NCBI GenBank assembly: GCA_027489065.1
Contig: JAIYAM010000015.1
Span: forward strand, 1 to 64,000
Source of the DNA: Erythrobacteraceae bacterium
GTDB lineage: Bacteria > Pseudomonadota > Alphaproteobacteria > Sphingomonadales > Sphingomonadaceae
Direction: 5' to 3'
Length of the DNA stretch: 64,000 nt
Part shown: piece after piece, positions 1-7,755 of the stretch
Layout: the number at the start of each line of letters is the position of its first letter
How positions within the stretch are numbered: position 1 is the stretch's first letter
The notes under the pieces: model-generated
Told to the model about the DNA's origin: nothing
The model's database searches: none
The model's input: the letters and a program-made list of their open reading frames with translations, nothing else
Made by a program: the position numbers and the translations under genes

Positions 1-70
1 GCAGTGGTTCTTCTTCGCGCTGACCGCGCTTGTCATCTACGTGCTGGCATTAAGGCGCCCGCGCGGTTAG
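1..70 (+). CDS. SURF1-family protein, C-terminal end only (partial)
   Basis: The first 70 bases hold an open frame starting at base 2 that ends in TAG at 68-70. Its 22 residues (QWFFFALTALVIYVLALRRP then RG) form a hydrophobic helix followed by a basic tail. That matches the second membrane helix and C-terminus of SURF1, the inner-membrane assembly factor for haem-copper cytochrome oxidase. SURF1 directly upstream of thrC is a familiar sphingomonad gene order, which supports the call. Only the tail is visible, so the assignment rests on a short stretch plus context. Confidence 0.65.
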   Translation, partial: QWFFFALTALVIYVLALRRPRG

Positions 71-81
71 GCGCTTCGCCC

Positions 82-1500
82 ATGCAATACGTATCGACCA
101 GGGGGAGCGCGCCTGCGCTCGATTTCGAAGGGGTGACGCTGGCGGGCCTTGCCAGCGACGGGGGCCTCTATGTGCCGGCCGAATGGCCGCGCTTCAGCGA
201 AGCCGAGATCCGCGCGATGCGGGGCTGGCCCTATTGGGAAGTGGCGGTCGAGGTGATGCGGCCCTTCATCGGTGACAGCCTGACCGAAACGGAGCTGGAG
301 AACATCTGCATGGATGTTTACTGCGGCCAGTTCAGCCACGCTGCCGTCGCGCCGTTGGTGCAACTCGACCAACAGCATTGGCTGCTCGAACTGTTCCACG
401 GGCCGACGCTGGCGTTCAAGGATGTCGCGCTGCAACTGCTCGGCCGCCTGTTCGAGACCTTCCTTGAACGTCGCGATCAGCGCCTCACCATCGTTGGCGC
501 GACCAGCGGGGATACGGGCTCGGCGGCGATCCACGCGGTCGCCGGGCGCAAGCGCACCGAGATTTTCATGCTCCACCCCAAGGGCCGAGTGAGCGACGTT
601 CAGCGCCGACAGATGACCACGGTGCGCGCGCCCAACGTTCACAACCTTGCGATTGAAGGCAGCTTTGACGACGCGCAGGCGCACGTGAAGCGGATGTTCA
701 ACGATGCCGATGTGACCGCGACGCTGAACCTCGGCGCGGTCAATTCGATCAACTGGGCGCGGTTGATGGCGCAGGTGGTCTATTACTTCACCAGCGCGCT
801 CCAGCTCGGAGCGCCGGATCGCAAGGTTGCCTATTCGGTGCCTACCGGCAATTTCGGCGATGTTTTTGCAGGCTACGTCGCGGCGAAGATGGGCTTGCCG
901 ATCGAGTTGTTGATGGTGGCGACCAACGTCAACGACATCCTGCGCCGCGCGATTGTCGATGGGGATTATTCCGCCGGGGGCGTCACGCCGACGATCACCC
1001 CTTCGATGGACATTCAGGTCAGCTCCAATTTCGAACGCCTGCTGTTTGACGCGGGTGGACGTGACGGGGCAGCGATGGCGGAGCAGATGCGCGCTTTCGA
1101 AGCGACCAAGGCGATGCGCCTGACCAATGCCCAGCGCGATGGGATCAAGGGGCAGTTCGTGGCGTTCAGCGCGAACCAGATCGAAACTGCGCGCGCGATG
1201 CAATGGGCCTATCAGGGGAGCGGCCAGATCATTGATCCGCACACTGCCGTGGGCCTGTCTGTGGCGCGCGATGCTGTTTCGGATGATTCGATCAATCCGC
1301 TTACGCCCATCATCACCCTCGCCACCGCGCACCCCGCCAAGTTCCCCGATGCGGTCGAGCGCGCCATCGGCCTGCGCCCGGCGCTCCCGGCGCGGGTTGG
1401 CGACCTGTTCGGGCGCGAGGAGAGCTTTGTCGAGCTGGCGGGCGATTACGATACCACGCGCGACTATGTGCTGGAGCACGCGGCCGGATCGAAGGCGTAA
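82..1500 (+). CDS. thrC: Threonine synthase
   Basis: Pyridoxal-phosphate enzyme converting O-phospho-L-homoserine to L-threonine and phosphate in the cytoplasm, the last step of threonine biosynthesis. The 472-residue protein has the ThrC N-terminus (MQYVSTRG) and a SDGGLYVP segment near residue 30. The HGPTLAFKD motif near residue 112 carries the PLP-binding lysine, followed by the Ser/Thr/Gly-rich phosphate-binding segment GATSGDTGSAA. The length fits the bacterial family. I start at ATG 82 because it begins exactly at the conserved N-terminus; the frame is open further upstream but overlaps the SURF1 tail. The stop TAA overlaps the ATG of the next gene (TAATG), indicating translational coupling. 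Confidence 0.95.
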   Translation: MQYVSTRGSAPALDFEGVTLAGLASDGGLYVPAEWPRFSEAEIRAMRGWPYWEVAVEVMRPFIGDSLTETELENICMDVYCGQFSHAAVAPLVQLDQQHWLLELFHGPTLAFKDVALQLLGRLFETFLERRDQRLTIVGATSGDTGSAAIHAVAGRKRTEIFMLHPKGRVSDVQRRQMTTVRAPNVHNLAIEGSFDDAQAHVKRMFNDADVTATLNLGAVNSINWARLMAQVVYYFTSALQLGAPDRKVAYSVPTGNFGDVFAGYVAAKMGLPIELLMVATNVNDILRRAIVDGDYSAGGVTPTITPSMDIQVSSNFERLLFDAGGRDGAAMAEQMRAFEATKAMRLTNAQRDGIKGQFVAFSANQIETARAMQWAYQGSGQIIDPHTAVGLSVARDAVSDDSINPLTPIITLATAHPAKFPDAVERAIGLRPALPARVGDLFGREESFVELAGDYDTTRDYVLEHAAGSKA

Positions 1501-2414
1501 TGGCGCGCCTCGTCCAGCAGCCGCTGGTGATGGCGTGCGAGGGGTGGGACGGATACCGCCTCCTGGATAGCGGCGCGGGGCGCAAGTGGGAGGCGTTCGG
1601 CCCGTACAGCTTCATCCGCCCCGAACCCCAAGCCCTGTGGCAGCCGCGGATCGCGAACTGGCGGGCGGCGGGTGAGTTCATTCCGGGTTCGGACGAGGAC
1701 GGCGGCGGGCGTTGGCAGTTTTCGGGGCAATTCGCCGAACGCCTGCCCGATGCAGGCTGGGAGCTCGCGTGGAACGAGGTGCGCTTCACCGCCCGCCCGA
1801 CCCCTTTCCGCCACCTGCAATTCTTCCCCGATATGGCCCCGGTGTGGGACTGGATGCGGCAGCAGCTGGGCGCAATGACCGAGGCCGAGACCCTCAACCT
1901 GTTCGGCTATACTGGCCTTGGCACGCTTGCCCTGGCGCGGCACGGCCGGGTGACGCATGTTGATGCTTCAAAGAAGTCGGTCGCCCAGGCGCGCGAAAAC
2001 GCCGCGCTTTCGGGGCTCGCCGACTGTCCGATCCGCTGGCTCACCGACGATGCGGCCAAGTTCACCGCGCGCGAAGTGCGGCGCGAGAAGCGCTATGACG
2101 GGATCATCCTCGATCCGCCCAAGTTCGGCCGCGGGCCGGATGGCGAGGTGTGGCGGCTGGAGGAGCATCTTCCCGGCCTCGTCACCGATTGCGCCAAGCT
2201 GCTCGATGAGGGCAGCCGCTTTCTGTTCCTGACCGTCTATGCCGTGCGGATGAGCAGCCTTGCCATTGCCGGCTTGCTCGAAGAGGCGCTCGGCCACCTG
2301 CCGGGCGTGATCGAACATGGCGATCTTGCGGTGCGCGAGCAAGGGGAGGGCACGGCAGAGGGCACACGCCTGCTCCCGACGGCAATCTTCGCGCGCTGGT
2401 CCAATCCGCGCTAA
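1500..2414 (+). CDS. Class I SAM-dependent methyltransferase, RlmI/RlmK-like
   Basis: This 304-residue protein has a Rossmann-type SAM methyltransferase fold in its C-terminal two thirds. Motif I is LNLFGYTGLGTLALA near residue 130, an acidic VDASKKS follows, and motif IV is DPPKFGRG near residue 203. The DPPKFGRG form is typical of the RlmI/RlmK family that methylates cytosine or guanine of 23S rRNA. The N-terminal PUA-type domain of RlmI is not evident, so the substrate is uncertain, though rRNA is the best guess. Translation starts at an ATG overlapping the thrC stop by one base. Confidence 0.8.
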   Translation: MARLVQQPLVMACEGWDGYRLLDSGAGRKWEAFGPYSFIRPEPQALWQPRIANWRAAGEFIPGSDEDGGGRWQFSGQFAERLPDAGWELAWNEVRFTARPTPFRHLQFFPDMAPVWDWMRQQLGAMTEAETLNLFGYTGLGTLALARHGRVTHVDASKKSVAQARENAALSGLADCPIRWLTDDAAKFTAREVRREKRYDGIILDPPKFGRGPDGEVWRLEEHLPGLVTDCAKLLDEGSRFLFLTVYAVRMSSLAIAGLLEEALGHLPGVIEHGDLAVREQGEGTAEGTRLLPTAIFARWSNPR

Positions 2415-2425
2415 GGGCGGCGGCC

Positions 2426-2812
2426 ATGACCGATTCGCTCATCCTTGAAGTCAATGACCTCGTCGTCGATGTCCTCACCGGCATCTATTCCGAGGAGACC
2501 GGCAAGCCCCAGCCGCTGCGCATTTCGGTCGCGGCGCGTTACAAGGTGGCGGATCGTTATGAGCCGGACACCCCGCTCGATGCGTCCAAGAACTACATGG
2601 ACCTCAAATTCGCCGCGTCCGGGGGCCTGCCCGCAGGCGTGCACTTCAAGCTGATCGAAGCGGTGGCCGATCACATCTGCGAGACGCTGTTCGTGCAGGA
2701 CGCGCGGGTTCAGGCGGTGACGGTCAAGATCGTGAAGCTCGCGATTGCCGAGGCGGACGAGCAGATCGGCATCACGCTGCATCGCGAACGCCCCTCCGAT
2801 TTCGGCGCCTGA
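2426..2812 (+). CDS. folB: Dihydroneopterin aldolase
   Basis: FolB cleaves 7,8-dihydroneopterin to 6-hydroxymethyl-dihydropterin and glycolaldehyde in folate synthesis. The 128-residue length is right for the family. The N-terminal strand (LEVNDLVVDVLTGIYSEE) corresponds to the FolB start, where GIYxEE provides the pterin-site Glu. A central Lys-containing turn (ASKNYMDLK) and the C-terminal VKIVKLAI strand complete the tunnelling fold. The gene lies 11 bases after the methyltransferase and just ahead of the short SDR-like gene and moaA, in a run of pterin-related genes. Confidence 0.9.
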   Translation: MTDSLILEVNDLVVDVLTGIYSEETGKPQPLRISVAARYKVADRYEPDTPLDASKNYMDLKFAASGGLPAGVHFKLIEAVADHICETLFVQDARVQAVTVKIVKLAIAEADEQIGITLHRERPSDFGA

Positions 2813-2819
2813 CACGGTG

Positions 2820-3134
2820 ATGCGCCAGATCGAGGTCGGCCCGCTGCCGGAGGGCGCGCTCGATGCGGCCGCCGCTGTCATGGCCCTCCACCTCGAGGCG
2901 GCCCGCGCGATCCTTGCCGAGGAGGCGACCACCGCGCTCGCTTTCCTCCTGCCGCCTGCCGCCCACGATCACCGCGACTGGCGCCTCGCGCTGGCCCGCG
3001 ATCTGGCCCGCGAGGCGGCGCCCAAGCGGGTCAATGTCGTCGCCGGATCGCCAGGAGAGGCCCGCGAGGCGACCTTACGCTTTTTGGCAGATGCGCCCGG
3101 CGTGACAGGGCAGTATCTGTCGTGCGATGACTAA
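2820..3134 (+). CDS. Short SDR-like (Rossmann C-half) protein
   Basis: A 104-residue protein starts at ATG 2820 and overlaps the start of moaA by 8 bases, so it belongs to the folB-moa operon. I recognise no complete family. Its second half (LARDLAREAAPKRVNVVAGS, then FLADAPGVTGQYLSCDD) looks like the C-terminal part of a short-chain dehydrogenase, where 'ALARELAP..RVNAVAPG' and 'FLA..PGVTGQ.L.VDGG' are standard. The glycine-rich nucleotide motif and the Y-x3-K catalytic pair are both absent. It is either a remnant of a pteridine-reductase-type SDR or a small protein re-using that half-fold. Enzymatic dehydrogenase activity is unlikely. Confidence 0.75.
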   Translation: MRQIEVGPLPEGALDAAAAVMALHLEAARAILAEEATTALAFLLPPAAHDHRDWRLALARDLAREAAPKRVNVVAGSPGEAREATLRFLADAPGVTGQYLSCDD

Positions 3135-4191
3135 GGATGTGTCCACACCAGTGCCCCGCAAGCCCGATCTCATCGTGCTGAAGGACCCGGCCGAAACCCG
3201 GCCGCTGGTCGATGCCTTCATGCGCCGCATCACCTATTTGCGCCTTTCGGTGACCGATCGCTGCGATCTCAGGTGCTCCTACTGCATGCCCGAGCGCATG
3301 ACCTTCCTTCCCAAGAAGGAGGTGCTGAGCCTTGAGGAGCTGTACGACCTTGCCACCGGCTTCATCGCGCGCGGCGTCACCAAGATCCGCATCACCGGCG
3401 GCGAGCCTTTGGTCAGGCGCGACATCATCGACCTGTTCACCGCGCTGGGGCGCAGGCTGGGGCACGACCTTGCCGAACTGACGCTGACCACCAACGGCAC
3501 CCAGCTTGCCGAACACGCCGAAGCGCTGGCCAAGGCCGGCGTGCGGCGGGTCAACGTCTCGCTCGATACGCTGGACCGCGCCAAGTTTGCCGAGCTGACC
3601 CGGCGCGACATGCTGCCGCAGGTGCTGGAGGGGATCGCCGCGGCCAGGGCGGCCGGGATCAAGGTCAAGCTGAATGCCGTGGCGCTCAAGGGCGTTAACG
3701 AGGCCGAATTGCCCGACCTCATTGCCTGGGGGCACGGGCAGGGCCACGATGTGACGCTGATCGAGGTGATGCCCTTGGGCGATGTCGAGGAGGAGCGGCT
3801 TGACCAGTATCTCCCCCTCGATGCCGTGCGCGCAGGGTTGGCGGAGCGCTGGACGCTGACCGACAGCCACTACAAGACCGGCGGGCCTTCGCACTATGTC
3901 GACGTGGCCGAGACCGGCGGGCGGCTCGGCTTCATCACCCCGCACACCAGCAACTTCTGCGCCGGCTGCAACCGCTTGCGGGTGACGGCGACCGGCCAGC
4001 TCTACCCCTGTCTCGGCGGGGGCGAGCAAGTTGACCTGCGCAGCGCGCTGCGCTCCGATGCGCCGGAAGCCAACCTCGCCGCCGCGCTTGACGAGGCGCT
4101 GCGCATCAAGCCCGAAAAGCATCACTTCCGCATGGACGCCCGGGGCGCTGCTCCGGCACTGGCGCGGCACATGTCGATGACGGGGGGGTGA
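3127..4191 (+). CDS. moaA: GTP 3',8-cyclase, molybdenum cofactor synthesis
   Basis: MoaA is the radical-SAM enzyme that converts GTP to 3',8-cyclo-7,8-dihydro-GTP, the first step of molybdopterin synthesis. In the 354-residue protein the radical-SAM cluster ligands are C46, C50 and C53 (CDLRCSYC). A second cluster is held by C278, C281 and C295 (NFCAGCNR, then LYPC). The SAM-site GGE motif is present (TGGEPLVRRD), and the C-terminus ends in the functionally important Gly-Gly. The N-terminus is about 20 residues longer than in enterobacterial MoaA. moaD and moaE follow immediately. Confidence 0.97.
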   Translation: MTKDVSTPVPRKPDLIVLKDPAETRPLVDAFMRRITYLRLSVTDRCDLRCSYCMPERMTFLPKKEVLSLEELYDLATGFIARGVTKIRITGGEPLVRRDIIDLFTALGRRLGHDLAELTLTTNGTQLAEHAEALAKAGVRRVNVSLDTLDRAKFAELTRRDMLPQVLEGIAAARAAGIKVKLNAVALKGVNEAELPDLIAWGHGQGHDVTLIEVMPLGDVEEERLDQYLPLDAVRAGLAERWTLTDSHYKTGGPSHYVDVAETGGRLGFITPHTSNFCAGCNRLRVTATGQLYPCLGGGEQVDLRSALRSDAPEANLAAALDEALRIKPEKHHFRMDARGAAPALARHMSMTGG

Positions 4192-4195
4192 GCGG

Positions 4196-4435
4196 GTGAT
4201 CACCGTGGTGCTCCTCGGCAAGCTCGCCGATGTGGCGGGCGCACCGTCGCTAAGCTTGCAAGGGCCGCTCGATTGGGCCGGACTGAAGGCGGCGCTGCCA
4301 GATACGCTTGCCGAAGCACTTGGTGATCCGCGCAACCGTGTGGCGCTGAATGGCGCGCTCATCGCCGACACAGCGGCGCTCCAGGCGGCCGCGGGTGACG
4401 AGATCGCGCTGCTCCCGCCCGTCTCCGGCGGCTGA
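4196..4435 (+). CDS. moaD: Molybdopterin synthase sulfur-carrier subunit
   Basis: MoaD is the ubiquitin-like small subunit whose C-terminal Gly-Gly is thiocarboxylated to donate sulfur to precursor Z. This 79-residue protein ends in LLPPVSGG, the expected tail, and opens with the beta-strand ITVVLLGKLAD. The start is a GTG at 4196, four bases after the moaA stop; no ATG lies near. The short intergenic distance and the order moaA-moaD-moaE indicate one transcript. Confidence 0.93.
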   Translation: MITVVLLGKLADVAGAPSLSLQGPLDWAGLKAALPDTLAEALGDPRNRVALNGALIADTAALQAAAGDEIALLPPVSGG

Positions 4436-4439
4436 GCCC

Positions 4440-4910
4440 ATGTCCCCCCGCCCGCCGATGCGCGACATCCGCCTGCTCGACCAGCCGTTTCTGCCCGGCA
4501 TGCTGATCGGCCCCTTCACGCAGGCCAACAAGGGGCTGGGCGGTGTGTGCACCTTTGTGGGCGAGGTGCGCTTTGATCAGGGCGTCGAGGCGCTTGAACT
4601 CACCCATTACGCTCCGCTGACGCTGCCGGGGATGCACGCGCTGGCAACCCAAGCGTTTGGCCGCTTCGATCTGATGGGGCTCCTTATGGTCCACCGCGTC
4701 GGAATGATGCGCCCGGGCGAGCCGATCGTCTGCGTCTCGGCCGCCGCGCTCCACCGCCGCGACGCGATCGACGCGGTCGATTTCTGCATGGACCACCTCA
4801 AAAGCGCCGCGTGGTTCTGGAAGCGTGAGAAGCGGGCCGGGGAATGGCGCTGGGTCGAGCCGCGCGAGGCTGACCACAGCGACCTCGCGCGCTGGCACGA
4901 TCCGATTTGA
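4440..4910 (+). CDS. moaE: Molybdopterin synthase catalytic subunit
   Basis: MoaE is the large subunit of molybdopterin synthase and works as a heterotetramer with MoaD. The 156 residues include the family core GGVCTFVGEVR, the HRVGMMRPGEPIVCV segment and the catalytic-lysine region FCMDHLKSAAWFWKREK. I place the start at ATG 4440, four bases after the moaD stop, although the frame is open further upstream. The stop codon lies inside the FNR-type box that precedes the next gene, so the end of the moa operon and the start of the next transcription unit are superimposed. Confidence 0.95.
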   Translation: MSPRPPMRDIRLLDQPFLPGMLIGPFTQANKGLGGVCTFVGEVRFDQGVEALELTHYAPLTLPGMHALATQAFGRFDLMGLLMVHRVGMMRPGEPIVCVSAAALHRRDAIDAVDFCMDHLKSAAWFWKREKRAGEWRWVEPREADHSDLARWHDPI

Positions 4911-4946
4911 TCCGCGTCAAAGCGGGGTCTCCGCCAGCCTGCTAAT
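4907..4946 (+). promoter_or_regulatory. FNR/FixK-type box with matching -10 element
   Basis: TTGATCCGCGTCAA at 4907-4920 matches the FNR-family consensus TTGAT-N4-ATCAA at 9 of 10 defined bases. A candidate -10 element, GCTAAT, lies at 4941-4946. If transcription starts near 4955 the box is centred at about -41.5, the classical position for FNR-type activation. It precedes the membrane-protein gene at 4976. The likely regulator is encoded convergently at 5453-6142. The site match is direct observation; activation is inferred. Confidence 0.75.
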
Positions 4947-4975
4947 CCTTCCTCCAACAACAAGGAGGATCACCC

Positions 4976-5416
4976 ATGAGCCACATCGTCCACGACATTA
5001 TCGCCCGCGGCGACGCACGCATTGTCGAAGCGCCCGAAGCCGCAACGCCTGTCCGCAATCAGGTCGAGAGCGACCGCAATTTCGGCCTGCCCAAACCGCT
5101 CTATGCGGCGACTGTTTCGCTGTATCTCGGCTTCCTGCTGGTCATGGCCACTGCCTTCGGCAACCCCGAGCTGGCGATCCCGATGGCGATCTTCGTGGTC
5201 TTCATCGTTGCAGGCTTCGGTGTCCCGGCGATCTGGACGCGGCTGGCGGGTAATCCCAGCGAGCCGCAGACGATGGGCGAGTTCGCCCTCAAGGGCATCA
5301 TGACCCACACCGGACGCCTCGCCCCGCGCGACGCGACGATCCAGATGCTGATCCTGCCGGTGCTTCTGGTGGTTTGGGGGATGACCGTGGCGGTGATCGC
5401 GGCACTGGTCCGCTGA
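4976..5416 (+). CDS. Small inner-membrane protein of unknown function, probably FNR-regulated
   Basis: The protein has 146 residues. A polar N-terminus of about 45 residues precedes two hydrophobic helices (about 46-63 and 67-86), a loop, and a last helix near the C-terminus (about 126-144). I do not recognise a family, and no cofactor-binding motif is visible. A strong Shine-Dalgarno (AAGGAGG at 4962-4968) stands 7 bases before the ATG. The FNR-type box upstream suggests it is made when oxygen is low. It runs towards the FNR-type regulator gene, with 36 bases between the two stop codons. Confidence 0.85.
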   Translation: MSHIVHDIIARGDARIVEAPEAATPVRNQVESDRNFGLPKPLYAATVSLYLGFLLVMATAFGNPELAIPMAIFVVFIVAGFGVPAIWTRLAGNPSEPQTMGEFALKGIMTHTGRLAPRDATIQMLILPVLLVVWGMTVAVIAALVR

Positions 5417-5452
5417 CCTGACCCGCTTCCCCTCGGGGCGGTGGCGTGACGC

Positions 5453-6142
5453 TTACCGCCCTGAAATCTCTTGCAGCAGTTCCGGATTGCGCAAGCTGAT
5501 GCCGCGTTTGCCTTCGCGCCGGATCGCGCCCATGTCCTCAAGCTCGCCCAGCTTCCGGCTGACCGTCTCGATGGTGAGCCCAAGCATGTTGCCGATCTCA
5601 CCGCGGGTCAGCGGCAGTTCGAAATGTTCGGCGAGGTGGCACGAACTTTCGCTCGCGGCGGCGGCGAAATCGTGGAGCAGGGCGGCGAGCCGGGCCTCGG
5701 CGCTGGCGTGGCCGGTGAGTTCGAGCAGGCCCCGCGTCGCCAGCAGGTCGGCCTGGCTGCGGCGCAGCAGCGCGCGGGCGAGTGCGGGGTAATCCTCGAT
5801 CGCCCGCTCGATATCGCGGCGCGCAAAGGTGCACAGCCGACTGTCGGTCAGCGCCACCACGTCGTGATGGGCAAAGGGCGCGAACAGTTCGCCGATGAAG
5901 CCGGCCGGATGGACCAGCGCGAGGATCTGTTCGTTGCCGTTCTGGTCGATCGCCGACACCTTGAGCGCGCCCGACAGCAGCGTTGCGCAGGCCGCCTCCT
6001 CATCGCCGGCTGCGAACAGCATCTCGCCGCGCTTCAGCGTGCGGGTGCGGCCTGCGGCGGCCATCGCATCGCGTTCTTCCGGGGTGAGCACGGCGCAGGC
6101 AGCGGTCTCCTTGACGGGGCAGGTGCTGCACGCAAGGTTCAT
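5453..6142 (-). CDS. FNR-type oxygen-sensing transcription regulator
   Basis: Crp/Fnr-family regulator of 229 residues. Cysteines 5, 8 and 16 (CSTCPVKETAAC) plus C104 reproduce the four ligands that hold the oxygen-labile [4Fe-4S] cluster in FNR. A cyclic-nucleotide-like beta-roll covers about 30-115 and a dimerisation helix about 116-150. The winged helix-turn-helix carries recognition motif E192-T-V-S-R196, the E..SR triad that reads TTGAT half-sites. The start is ATG 6142, which overlaps the stop of the upstream lipoprotein gene (ATGA); an in-frame GTG six codons earlier is less likely. It probably activates the gene at 4976 through the box at 4907-4920. Confidence 0.92.
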   Translation of the reverse strand: MNLACSTCPVKETAACAVLTPEERDAMAAAGRTRTLKRGEMLFAAGDEEAACATLLSGALKVSAIDQNGNEQILALVHPAGFIGELFAPFAHHDVVALTDSRLCTFARRDIERAIEDYPALARALLRRSQADLLATRGLLELTGHASAEARLAALLHDFAAAASESSCHLAEHFELPLTRGEIGNMLGLTIETVSRKLGELEDMGAIRREGKRGISLRNPELLQEISGR

Positions 6143-6639
6143 GATCCCATAATCTCCCACAGACGCTGGATCGCAGCATCCTGGCGGGCGAGCTGGGCCG
6201 CGACCTCGCTCTGCGCGGCGGTCACCGCCGGTTCGGCGCTGAGTGCGGCGGCCGCTTCGGCAGCAAGGCTGTCAAGCGCGGCGAGCGTCCCGGCGGTGCC
6301 TGCGCGCTTCGAATCGAGGTCGGCCATCGCCACCAGTGCGGCGGCACGCGCGTCGCTTTCGAAGGGCTGGCCGGCGGCGGCGTGTGCGAGTCGCGCGGCG
6401 GACGGCTCCTGCGCGGCGAAAGCAGCGGCGGACGCAGCCGCGGCGGCGCGCAGTTCGGCGAGGCGCGCGGGCGAGGTGGCGGGGCGATTCGGCGGAGCGG
6501 GCGGAAGCGGCGCGCCCGCAGCACCGGTCTCGAAGGGGCGCAGCATCAGCGAGGGATAGGCCTCCCCCCCCGACGCACAGGCCGAGAGGGCCGCAAGCAG
6601 CGCCGCCAACCCCAGCCAATCTGTCGTGTTCCGTCGCAT
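6139..6639 (-). CDS. Putative Ala-rich lipoprotein
   Basis: A 166-residue protein starts at ATG 6639 with a type II signal peptide: basic MRRN, a hydrophobic stretch, then lipobox LSAC. The mature part is almost entirely Ala/Glu/Gln-rich helix (about 50-160) with the character of a coiled coil, preceded by a short Pro-rich linker. I recognise no family. Its stop codon overlaps the start of the FNR-type regulator gene, so the two are probably co-transcribed and translationally coupled. Whether they share a function is unknown. An alternative start at 6663 would only lengthen the signal peptide. Confidence 0.75.
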   Translation of the reverse strand: MRRNTTDWLGLAALLAALSACASGGEAYPSLMLRPFETGAAGAPLPPAPPNRPATSPARLAELRAAAAASAAAFAAQEPSAARLAHAAAGQPFESDARAAALVAMADLDSKRAGTAGTLAALDSLAAEAAAALSAEPAVTAAQSEVAAQLARQDAAIQRLWEIMGS

Positions 6640-6738
6640 AATGATCCCGTGTCCGCTTACCATGACACCCTGCCTTGGCAAAGCACCCTGACGCCCCCGA
6701 TCGTCCGACTTTTTGGTGTCGGCGGATCCCCAGGGGCG

Positions 6739-6767
6739 TTGACTTGGCGGAGCCTTTCCCCTAACGG
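6739..6767 (+). promoter_or_regulatory. Predicted sigma-70 promoter of rplU-rpmA
   Basis: TTGACT (6739-6744) and TAACGG (6762-6767) are separated by exactly 17 bases. Transcription would begin near 6774 and leave a leader of about 100 bases before the rplU ATG at 6877. The -35 is close to consensus; the -10 is weaker, as is common in high-GC alphaproteobacteria. Confidence 0.55.
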
Positions 6768-6876
6768 CCACCATCTTTCCGGGGCCTGCACCTTCGCACG
6801 CCTCGCACTGCCGTCCGGATGGCGTGGCCTAAATCCACCCTCTTCCGGACCAGCACAGAGTTGAGAGTATAAAGCA

Positions 6877-7257
6877 ATGTTCGCTGTAGTGCGCACGGGC
6901 GGCAAGCAATATCGGGTTGCCGCCGGAGACAAGATTGCCGTTGAGAAGCTCGCAGGCGAAGCCGGCGACACGATCACGCTGGGCGATGTCCTGCTGGCCG
7001 GTGAAGGCGAAACCCTCGCCGATGCCGGTTCGGTGACCGTCTCGGCCGAGATCATCGCCCAGGCCAAGAGCGAAAAGGTGATCGTCTTCAAGAAGCGTCG
7101 CCGTCACAACTATCGGCGCAAGAACGGCCACCGCCAGCAGATGACCCTGCTGCGCATCACGGCTGTCGGCGCGGCCGAAGCCAAGCCGGCCAAGAAGGCC
7201 GCCGCCAAGAAGACCAAGACCGAAGCGCCGGCAGAAGCCGCCGCATCGGCCGAATAA
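6877..7257 (+). CDS. rplU: Ribosomal protein bL21
   Basis: Large-subunit protein bL21. The core (residues 1-100) has the expected start [20 protein letters not shown], the basic [16 protein letters not shown] rRNA-binding segment, and the LLRIT strand. After this the protein continues for about 25 residues as a Lys/Ala/Glu-rich tail, making 126 residues against roughly 100 in E. coli. Such low-complexity tails on bL21 are common in alphaproteobacteria. rpmA follows after 14 bases, the standard bL21-bL27 pair. Confidence 0.98.
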   Translation: MFAVVRTGGKQYRVAAGDKIAVEKLAGEAGDTITLGDVLLAGEGETLADAGSVTVSAEIIAQAKSEKVIVFKKRRRHNYRRKNGHRQQMTLLRITAVGAAEAKPAKKAAAKKTKTEAPAEAAASAE

Positions 7258-7271
7258 GGAGCGACTGAACC

Positions 7272-7541
7272 ATGGCACACAAGAAAGCAGGCGGTTCGTC
7301 GCGTAACGGTCGTGATTCGGCCGGTCGTCGCTTGGGCGTGAAGAAGTTCGGCGGTCAGGAAGTGATCGGCGGCAACATTATCATCCGTCAGCGCGGCACC
7401 CGCGTGTACCCGGGCGTGAATGTCGGCATCGGCAAGGATCACACCCTGTACTCGCTCGCCGAAGGCGTGGTGCGATTCCACTCGGGCAAGCTCGGCCGCA
7501 AATACGTCTCGGTAGACGTCATGGCCGAAGCCGCAGAGTAA
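7272..7541 (+). CDS. rpmA: Ribosomal protein bL27
   Basis: The 89-residue protein starts [20 protein letters not shown], the bL27 tail that reaches the peptidyl-transferase centre. There is no N-terminal extension of the kind cleaved in Firmicutes. The core [17 protein letters not shown] is standard. A typical Shine-Dalgarno (AAGGAG) precedes the ATG. The gene is followed directly by a palindrome starting on the base after its stop codon. Confidence 0.98.
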   Translation: MAHKKAGGSSRNGRDSAGRRLGVKKFGGQEVIGGNIIIRQRGTRVYPGVNVGIGKDHTLYSLAEGVVRFHSGKLGRKYVSVDVMAEAAE

Positions 7542-7625
7542 GCGGACGATTCGATAAAGGGATCGTCCGCAAGGACGGTCCCGGCAGGTGCAAGACCTGC
7601 CACATGAGGGAGACAGGACCGTCCT
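7542..7625 (+). other. Nested inverted repeats downstream of rpmA
   Basis: Immediately after the rpmA stop come three perfect inverted repeats. GCGGACGAT (7542-7550) pairs with ATCGTCCGC (7562-7570). GGCAGGT (7583-7589) pairs with ACCTGCC (7595-7601). AGGACGGTCC (7572-7581) pairs with GGACCGTCCT (7616-7625) and encloses the second hairpin. The right arm of the last repeat overlaps the terminator stem that follows, so the two structures cannot form together. That is the geometry of an attenuator or a structured 3' RNA. No Rfam family is recognised by eye. Confidence 0.6.
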
Positions 7626-7653
7626 CGTTTCGAGGGGGTCCGTCTCCCTTTTT
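7607..7653 (+). terminator. Rho-independent terminator of rplU-rpmA
   Basis: AGGGAGAC (7607-7614) pairs with GTCTCCCT (7642-7649). The stem continues inward with GGACC (7616-7620) against GGTCC (7637-7641) after a one-base bulge. A run of five T ends at 7653. This is a strong intrinsic terminator about 100 bases before the next gene. Confidence 0.85.
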
Positions 7654-7755
7654 GCATTCTCCCTCGAAAAAGCTGCGACACCATAATGTTTCGTGGCCGC
7701 GAAGTTGTCATGCGTCGACCTTAGGGCGGCGCGGGGCGAGGAAGGGAGAACTCGA

